From Beijerinckiaceae bacterium (lineage in GTDB: Bacteria > Pseudomonadota > Alphaproteobacteria > Rhizobiales > Beijerinckiaceae): a stretch of 39,082 nucleotides of DNA. The position numbers and the translations under genes are program-made. How positions within the stretch are numbered: position 1 is the first letter of the stretch; each line of letters starts with the position of its first letter. The notes under the pieces are model-generated. The model worked only from the letters and a program-made list of their open reading frames with translations, was not told where the DNA came from and ran no database searches. Shown in pieces: positions 34,326-39,082 of this stretch. The stretch spans positions 1 to 39,082 of the forward strand of contig CANJJI010000024.1 in NCBI GenBank assembly GCA_947474545.1, in the 5' to 3' direction.

Positions 34326-35438
34326 TCAGGCTCCGTCAGGCTTTCTGGCTGTCAGCGAGTTTGTTGGCACAGGATCTTCATAGCTGTGAAATTGGCCTTG
34401 CCAGTCTTCAACCTGTTGCGATGAATTTTGGGGACTAACTGGAACATAAGTCGGCCCTACTGGCGACTTGCCATGCCCGCCTGGAATATCGAGCACATAT
34501 TCCGGCATAGCCAATCCGGATAGACGCCCGCGCAACTTTCGCATTAACGCCTGACCTTCCTGGATGGTTGTGCGGAAATGCGCCGTGCCCCGTGCAAGAT
34601 CCCCGTGATGCAGATAATAGGGCTTGATTCTGTTCTCAACGAATGTGCGCATTAAAAGCGCCAGAACATCGGCGTCATCATTCACACCGCGCAACAAAAC
34701 GCTTTGCGAGACCATTGGAAGGCCTGCATCAATCAGCCGGGCACAAGCCTCAAGCGCGCGCGCACTCATCTCACGCGGATGATTGGCATGGAGTGCAACA
34801 TAAACGACTTTGTGCGACGATTTGAGCGCCGTGATCAATCTGTCATTGATCCGGGCAGGATCAACCACTGGAACGCGCGTATGGATGCGGATGATTTTCA
34901 CGTGATCGATAACGGCAAGTTTCGCCATCACCATGCCCAGCCGGCGCGGCGAAAGCATCAGCGGATCCCCTCCCGTCAGGATAACCTCCCAAATTGCGGG
35001 CGTGTCCGCAATATACGCGAGCGCCTTCTCCAGCGCTTCCGCTGAAAGCACCTGTTCCGCGCCCGGCCCCACGGTCTCCCGCCGAAAACAGAAGCGGCAA
35101 TATACCGGACAGACAGAAAGCAATTTCAGCAGCACCCGATCAGGATATCGATGCACGATGCCTTCGACAGGAGAATGCGTTTCATCCCCGATAGGATCGG
35201 CAAGCTCGTGAGTGGCGCTTTCCAATTCGCGCTCGTCGGGCACGAACTGGCGCGCGATGGGATCATCGGAATCGCCGGGATCTATGAGCGCCACAACTTC
35301 CGGCGTCAGCGCCACCGCATAACGCTCCGATACATTGGCGAGGGCGGCAATGCGCGCAGGCGCAACCAACCCAGCCGTGACCAGATCGCCAGCCGTGCGT
35401 AAACTTGCCCATGTCTCTATGCGTGAATCGTCCGCCAT
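34326..35438 (-). CDS. epmB: EF-P beta-lysine formation enzyme EpmB (radical-SAM lysine 2,3-aminomutase-like)
   Basis: This 370-residue radical-SAM, PLP-dependent protein would convert (S)-alpha-lysine to (R)-beta-lysine, the donor for elongation factor P modification. The 4Fe-4S motif C110-x3-C114-x2-C117 lies in LLSVCPVYCRFCFRRE, followed by ILTGGDPLML and RIHTRVPVVDP. The Zn-binding Cys-rich tail of true lysine aminomutase is absent, which favours EpmB. The next upstream gene is epmA, 55 nt away, and efp lies beyond it, so the pathway assignment is strong. The ATG at 35438 has an AGGCG site very close by. Confidence 0.92.
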   Translation of the reverse strand: MADDSRIETWASLRTAGDLVTAGLVAPARIAALANVSERYAVALTPEVVALIDPGDSDDPIARQFVPDERELESATHELADPIGDETHSPVEGIVHRYPDRVLLKLLSVCPVYCRFCFRRETVGPGAEQVLSAEALEKALAYIADTPAIWEVILTGGDPLMLSPRRLGMVMAKLAVIDHVKIIRIHTRVPVVDPARINDRLITALKSSHKVVYVALHANHPREMSARALEACARLIDAGLPMVSQSVLLRGVNDDADVLALLMRTFVENRIKPYYLHHGDLARGTAHFRTTIQEGQALMRKLRGRLSGLAMPEYVLDIPGGHGKSPVGPTYVPVSPQNSSQQVEDWQGQFHSYEDPVPTNSLTARKPDGA

Positions 35439-35493
35439 ATCGCCTGTCTAAATCATTTTGTGGCAAGCTTCAGGCAATAAGTGGCGGGCCGGG

Positions 35494-36552
35494 TCAGTTC
35501 TTCGGCATTGGAGTCCAGATGACCTGATCAATCTCTGTCGCACCAGTGGCGAGCATGATCAGACGCTCAGCCCCAAGGGCGATCCCGGAAGCCTCAGGCA
35601 TCTGCGCCAGAGCAGCCAGAAAATCTTCGTCCAGCGGATAAGTTTCGCCATATATTCTTTGCCTTTCAGACATTTCTGCCAGAAACCGGCTTTTTTGCTC
35701 CACCGGGTCCGTCAGCTCCCCAAAGGCATTGGCAAGTTCAACGCCACAGGCATAGAGCTCAAACCGTTCAGCAAACCGCGGATCTTTCGAACGGCGCGCC
35801 AATGCCGCCTCACATGCGGGATAAAGATCAAGCACGGTCATCCGCCCGATCCCAAGATTAGGCTCGATCCTCTCACTCAGAATCTTGCTGAATAAATCTG
35901 ACCAGCTGTCGTCAATCGTGATTCGCAAGCCCTGTTTGGCCGCCTGAGCAGCGAGCCCTTCCCGGTTTTCGCCTTCCGGGTTCAGCGTTGCGTTCAGATC
36001 GATACCAGCATACCTGTGAAAGGCCTCGCTCACGCTTAGGATTTCCGGCGCTGCAAATGGATCGCAACTCCTTCCACGCCAGACGAACGCCTTGGTGCCA
36101 GCAGCCTGGGCAGCTTCCTGCGCCATCGCCCGGCAATCTGAAATGAGCTGATGGTAAGGCGCACCCGACCGGTACCATTCTAACATTGTGAATTCGGGCG
36201 CGTGGAGCGGGCCACGCTCGCGGTTTCGGAACACGGGCGCCAGCGTAAAAATGCGCTCCTCCCCGGCAGCCAACAACTTTTTGCAGGCAAATTCCGGGGA
36301 AGAATGCAGATAAAATGTCCGGGATTGCCCATCCGGCCCAAGATATTCCGTAGCAAAGGCGCTGATATGCGCCTCATTTCCCGGCGACACCTGCAATATC
36401 GACGTCTCCACTTCGAGGAAATTCTCAGCCGCAAACCAGTTCCGCCACGCCGCCAGAATACGCGCGCGGGCCAACAGAAATGGCCTCCGATCGGCGTGAA
36501 TATGCCGTGCCCAGAAGGGCGAAGGCGGCGCTATATGTGTAAAATCCGCCAT
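35494..36552 (-). CDS. epmA: EF-P--(R)-beta-lysine ligase EpmA
   Basis: This 352-residue class II lysyl-tRNA-synthetase-like protein lacks the anticodon-binding domain, as EpmA does. It would attach (R)-beta-lysine to a lysine of elongation factor P. Motif 2 (FRNRERGPLHAPEFTMLEWY) and motif 3 (GIALGAERLIML) are clear. The segment ELANAFGELTDPVEQ is also typical. The ATG at 36552 (MADFTH) is preferred to a TTG at 36594. No strong Shine-Dalgarno sequence is seen. It is divergent from efp across 172 bp and is the first gene of an epmA-epmB-mscS unit. Confidence 0.95.
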   Translation of the reverse strand: MADFTHIAPPSPFWARHIHADRRPFLLARARILAAWRNWFAAENFLEVETSILQVSPGNEAHISAFATEYLGPDGQSRTFYLHSSPEFACKKLLAAGEERIFTLAPVFRNRERGPLHAPEFTMLEWYRSGAPYHQLISDCRAMAQEAAQAAGTKAFVWRGRSCDPFAAPEILSVSEAFHRYAGIDLNATLNPEGENREGLAAQAAKQGLRITIDDSWSDLFSKILSERIEPNLGIGRMTVLDLYPACEAALARRSKDPRFAERFELYACGVELANAFGELTDPVEQKSRFLAEMSERQRIYGETYPLDEDFLAALAQMPEASGIALGAERLIMLATGATEIDQVIWTPMPKN

Positions 36553-36639
36553 GAAGCACGCTTGCCGATGCGAATGGGGTGGCGTTGAGCGCAATTATCA
36601 GTATTGTGCGCCCGATTCCGCCGAGGCTGCAGGCAGGCT

Positions 36640-36668
36640 GCTATAGGCCCGGCGGTCCATCCATTCAA
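36640..36668 (-). promoter_or_regulatory. Candidate sigma70-type promoter for epmA-epmB-mscS
   Basis: On the minus strand, TTGAAT (-35, 36663-36668) and TATAGC (-10, 36640-36645) are 17 nt apart. Each matches the consensus at four of six positions. It would give a leader of about 80 nt before epmA. I found no equally good match for efp on the other strand. Confidence 0.4.
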
Positions 36669-36724
36669 GCGGCAAGGGCGTCCGGTCCACTGGGCAGAGC
36701 CGCCACGACAAGGGAACAACCGAC

Positions 36725-37294
36725 GTGAAAGTCATCGCCAGCTCGATCCGCAAGGGCAATATTATCGAACGTGAAGACGGCAATCTCTATGTCGTCCTGT
36801 CCGCCGAGAGCTTTCACCCCGGCAAGGGCACGCCGACAACGCAGATTGACATGCGTGGCCTCGCAACGGGTGTGAAGACTACGGACCGTTACAAGACCAC
36901 CGAACAGGTCGAGCGCGCGCATGTGGAAGATCGCGAACACGATTTCCTCTACCACGATGCCGAGGGCTATCATTTCATGAACAATGAGACTTTCGAGCAA
37001 TTGCAGTTGAGTGAGGATCTCATCGGCGACCAGGCCGCCTATCTGCAGGAGGGCATGAAGGTCATTCTGAGCATCTTCAACGAAATGGCCGTCGGCATTC
37101 AGCTGCCACCACGTGTCACCTTTGAGATTGCGGAGACGGAGCCTGCCATGAAAGGGCAGACCGCCTCTTCATCCTACAAGCCTGCAATTCTCACCAACGG
37201 CGCCCGCATCATGGTGCCACCGCATATTTCAGCTGGCACGCGCGTGGTGGTGAATACGGAAGACGGTAGTTACGTCGAACGCGCCAAGGACTGA
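36725..37294 (+). CDS. efp: Translation elongation factor P
   Basis: This 189-residue protein rescues ribosomes stalled at consecutive prolines. The KOW-like N-terminal domain holds the modified residue Lys34 in FHPGKGTP, matching the E. coli site that receives beta-lysine, which agrees with epmA and epmB alongside. OB domains follow with the typical [19 protein letters not shown] ([19 protein letters not shown]) and a C-terminal DGSYVERA. The start is a GTG at 36725 with AAGGGAA about 9 nt upstream. Its stop lies 3 nt from the convergent stop of the hybrid kinase gene. Confidence 0.97.
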   Translation: MKVIASSIRKGNIIEREDGNLYVVLSAESFHPGKGTPTTQIDMRGLATGVKTTDRYKTTEQVERAHVEDREHDFLYHDAEGYHFMNNETFEQLQLSEDLIGDQAAYLQEGMKVILSIFNEMAVGIQLPPRVTFEIAETEPAMKGQTASSSYKPAILTNGARIMVPPHISAGTRVVVNTEDGSYVERAKD

Positions 37295-37297
37295 ACC

Positions 37298-39082
37298 TCA
37301 GGCCGCACGGGAAATAACATCCAATTCGAAACAGGCCTCTGCGATTGCATCGCGGAGGCTTTTTATTTGCGCGTCTGTGACAGGCTCGTGAGAATCGCGC
37401 GCCTGAAGTTCCAGCTGGTCCGCAAGAAGGCTGACCCGTTTGGCTCCCACATTGTAACTCATTGATTTCAAGGCGTGTGCTGCCTTGCCCAATTCGCCCG
37501 CGTCCTGCGCCGCATGTGCGGATTCAATATCCGTCATGGCAACCGGCGCATGCTCACGGTAGAGCGCTGTCACGCGCAGTACGAAATCGCTGCGCCCCAG
37601 TGCAGCCATTTCCCGCAATTGGGCGACCAGTGCGGAATCCAGAACCCCATTATCGGCATCGGGCCGGAAATGCATTGTCTCGCCGGCATCCGCCCGAGCG
37701 GCTAGAAACTGGTTGAGACACGCGGACACCGAAGCAATCGTAAACGGCTTGTGCAAGACGCCATCCATACCGCAGTCACGCCAGGCATCGGCTGCACGGC
37801 CGACAACATGCGCTGTCATCGCCACAATGTTTTGCCTTCTGCTGCGCGTTTCAGTCTCCCGGCTGCGAATGCGCCGCGTCGCTTCAAATCCGTCCATGCC
37901 CGGCATGCTGCCATCCATCAGCACCAGGTCGTAGTGATTATTCGCGCAAGCGCTGACTGCCTCTTGGCCATCGCAGGCAAGCTCGACAACAATTCCAAAA
38001 CGCCGCAGCGCTTCCTGCGCCACTTCCCGATTGACTGCACCATCGTCCACCACGAGGACGCGAGCGCCAGAGAACTGAGTGTCCGGGCCCGTTCCGCGGG
38101 AAGCTTGATTGGCCTTTTCCAATGATCGGCCATCGCATATCGCTTGCAGTAACGCGAAGATATCTTTGCGGGAAAGCGGCATTTCCAGGCAAGCCTCCGC
38201 CAGGCCTTTGGCCTGAAGCCTTTCAAGACCAGCCTCGCCCAACCCCGCGAGCGCTATGACGGATGCACTGCTACCAGACATATTCTCGCCAAGCGCTTCA
38301 AGTTCCTTGACACCCGCCACGATCAAGCCCGCGGTTCGTGCGTGTGCTTCAAAAGATTCGGGCGATGCAAAGCTGACATGATAGCCCGCCTTATCAAGAT
38401 AATAGCTCAAGACATTGCTGGTCGCTGCTCCACTGAAGCAGATCAGGGCCTGTCTTTGCGATGTAACCGGCTGAACCGGCCAAGGGCTTGCAATGGAGCC
38501 TTCTACAACTGGCAACGAAAAGCTGAAGACTGACCCTTCGCCCAAGGTGCTAGACACGGTGATTTCGCCACCCATGGCCGTGACCAGCCTTTGAGCAATG
38601 GAAAGCCCGAGCCCTGTGCCGCCAAAGCGCCGTGTCGTGGTTTGATCGGCTTGCGAGAATGCACTGAAAATGGAATCGACCTTGTCCGCTGCTATGCCAA
38701 TTCCGGTATCGCTGACACTGAAGGCAACCCGGCCAGACAAATGGCTTACGTGCAATTTCACCGAGCCTGCTTCCGTGAACTTCAATGCATTGTTGATGAG
38801 ATTGGCGAGCACCTGATTGAGACGAACCGGATCGGCGATGGCGTATTGCGGCACATCTACATCCACCTGCGCGACGAGATCGAGCCCCTTCGATTGCGCC
38901 CTTTCACCAAAAAGATTTATGGCGCTTTCAGCGCTATCCGCAACATCGACCGCAAGCTGCTCGACATCAAGTTTGCCAGCTTCGATCTTCGAAAAATCCA
39001 GAATGTCGTTGATGATCGCAACAAGGCCCTGCCCCGAGCGGGCGATGACCTCGGCATAACGCCGGGATCGCGGCGGCAGATC
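37298..39082 (-). CDS. Hybrid sensor histidine kinase with REC and Hpt domains (5' end cut by window)
   Basis: The frame stays open to the right edge, so 594 residues are visible and the sensor part lies outside. Visible residues 1-40 are the second HisKA helix (AIINDILDFSKIEAGKL); the phospho-His is just off the edge. The ATPase domain follows (VLANLINNALKFTEAG, DTGIGI, FGGTGLGLS). Next is a degenerate receiver without the phospho-Asp (LIVAGVKELEAL). Then comes an intact receiver with Asp390 in LVLMDGSMPGMDG and a Lys in LHKPF. A C-terminal Hpt domain carries His536 in AAHALKSMSYNVGA. This is a full phosphorelay in one protein, like BarA/ArcB types. The partner regulator is unknown. Confidence 0.92.
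   Translation of the reverse strand, partial: DLPPRSRRYAEVIARSGQGLVAIINDILDFSKIEAGKLDVEQLAVDVADSAESAINLFGERAQSKGLDLVAQVDVDVPQYAIADPVRLNQVLANLINNALKFTEAGSVKLHVSHLSGRVAFSVSDTGIGIAADKVDSIFSAFSQADQTTTRRFGGTGLGLSIAQRLVTAMGGEITVSSTLGEGSVFSFSLPVVEGSIASPWPVQPVTSQRQALICFSGAATSNVLSYYLDKAGYHVSFASPESFEAHARTAGLIVAGVKELEALGENMSGSSASVIALAGLGEAGLERLQAKGLAEACLEMPLSRKDIFALLQAICDGRSLEKANQASRGTGPDTQFSGARVLVVDDGAVNREVAQEALRRFGIVVELACDGQEAVSACANNHYDLVLMDGSMPGMDGFEATRRIRSRETETRSRRQNIVAMTAHVVGRAADAWRDCGMDGVLHKPFTIASVSACLNQFLAARADAGETMHFRPDADNGVLDSALVAQLREMAALGRSDFVLRVTALYREHAPVAMTDIESAHAAQDAGELGKAAHALKSMSYNVGAKRVSLLADQLELQARDSHEPVTDAQIKSLRDAIAEACFELDVISRAA

Overview
The window looks like an alphaproteobacterial chromosome, most probably from the order Hyphomicrobiales. 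The evidence is the gene order trxA-addA-addB-nucleotidyltransferase-tsaE/phosphotransferase-divL-ahcY, a DivL-type kinase with Tyr in place of the phosphorylated His, the alphaproteobacterial form of AddB, and a fairly GC-rich sequence. All assignments come from reading the sequence and recalling families; no database search was run.

Region 1 (1-13.3 kb) is conserved housekeeping, all on the minus strand. ahcY (SAM-cycle detoxification) has its own promoter and terminator. Below it is a tightly packed unit: divL (cell-cycle signalling), a TsaE-AmgK-type fusion, a MurU-type sugar-1-phosphate nucleotidyltransferase, addB and addA (double-strand-break repair). The start of trxA lies at the left edge.

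Region 2 (13.4-15.0 kb) holds an Arg-rich hypothetical protein behind a good sigma70-type promoter, and a convergent DUF1345-type membrane protein.

Region 3 (15.1-29.8 kb) is an accessory catabolic block. It has three orphan Bug/TctC-type periplasmic binding proteins, an ACMSD-type amidohydrolase/decarboxylase, a methyltransferase, a CocE/NonD hydrolase, a luciferase-like flavin monooxygenase, a TauD/TfdA dioxygenase, and a five-gene minus-strand operon (GMC oxidoreductase, molybdenum hydroxylase large subunit, a PhtD-like protein, a class II aldolase-type protein, a binding protein). Together these suggest uptake and breakdown of an organic acid or ester, possibly aromatic. The substrate cannot be read from the sequence, no ring-cleavage enzyme or regulator is visible, and this block is the best candidate for an undescribed pathway.

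Region 4 (29.9-39.1 kb) returns to ordinary genes: a TerB-SDR-glutamine amidotransferase operon on the plus strand, then epmA-epmB-mscS on the minus strand divergent from efp (the EF-P beta-lysylation system), and a hybrid sensor kinase with degenerate and intact receiver domains and an Hpt domain, cut by the right edge.

No rRNA, tRNA, insertion sequence, CRISPR array or phage gene was recognised. No gene-free stretch exceeds 300 bp; the longest is the 289 bp between ahcY and the hypothetical gene.
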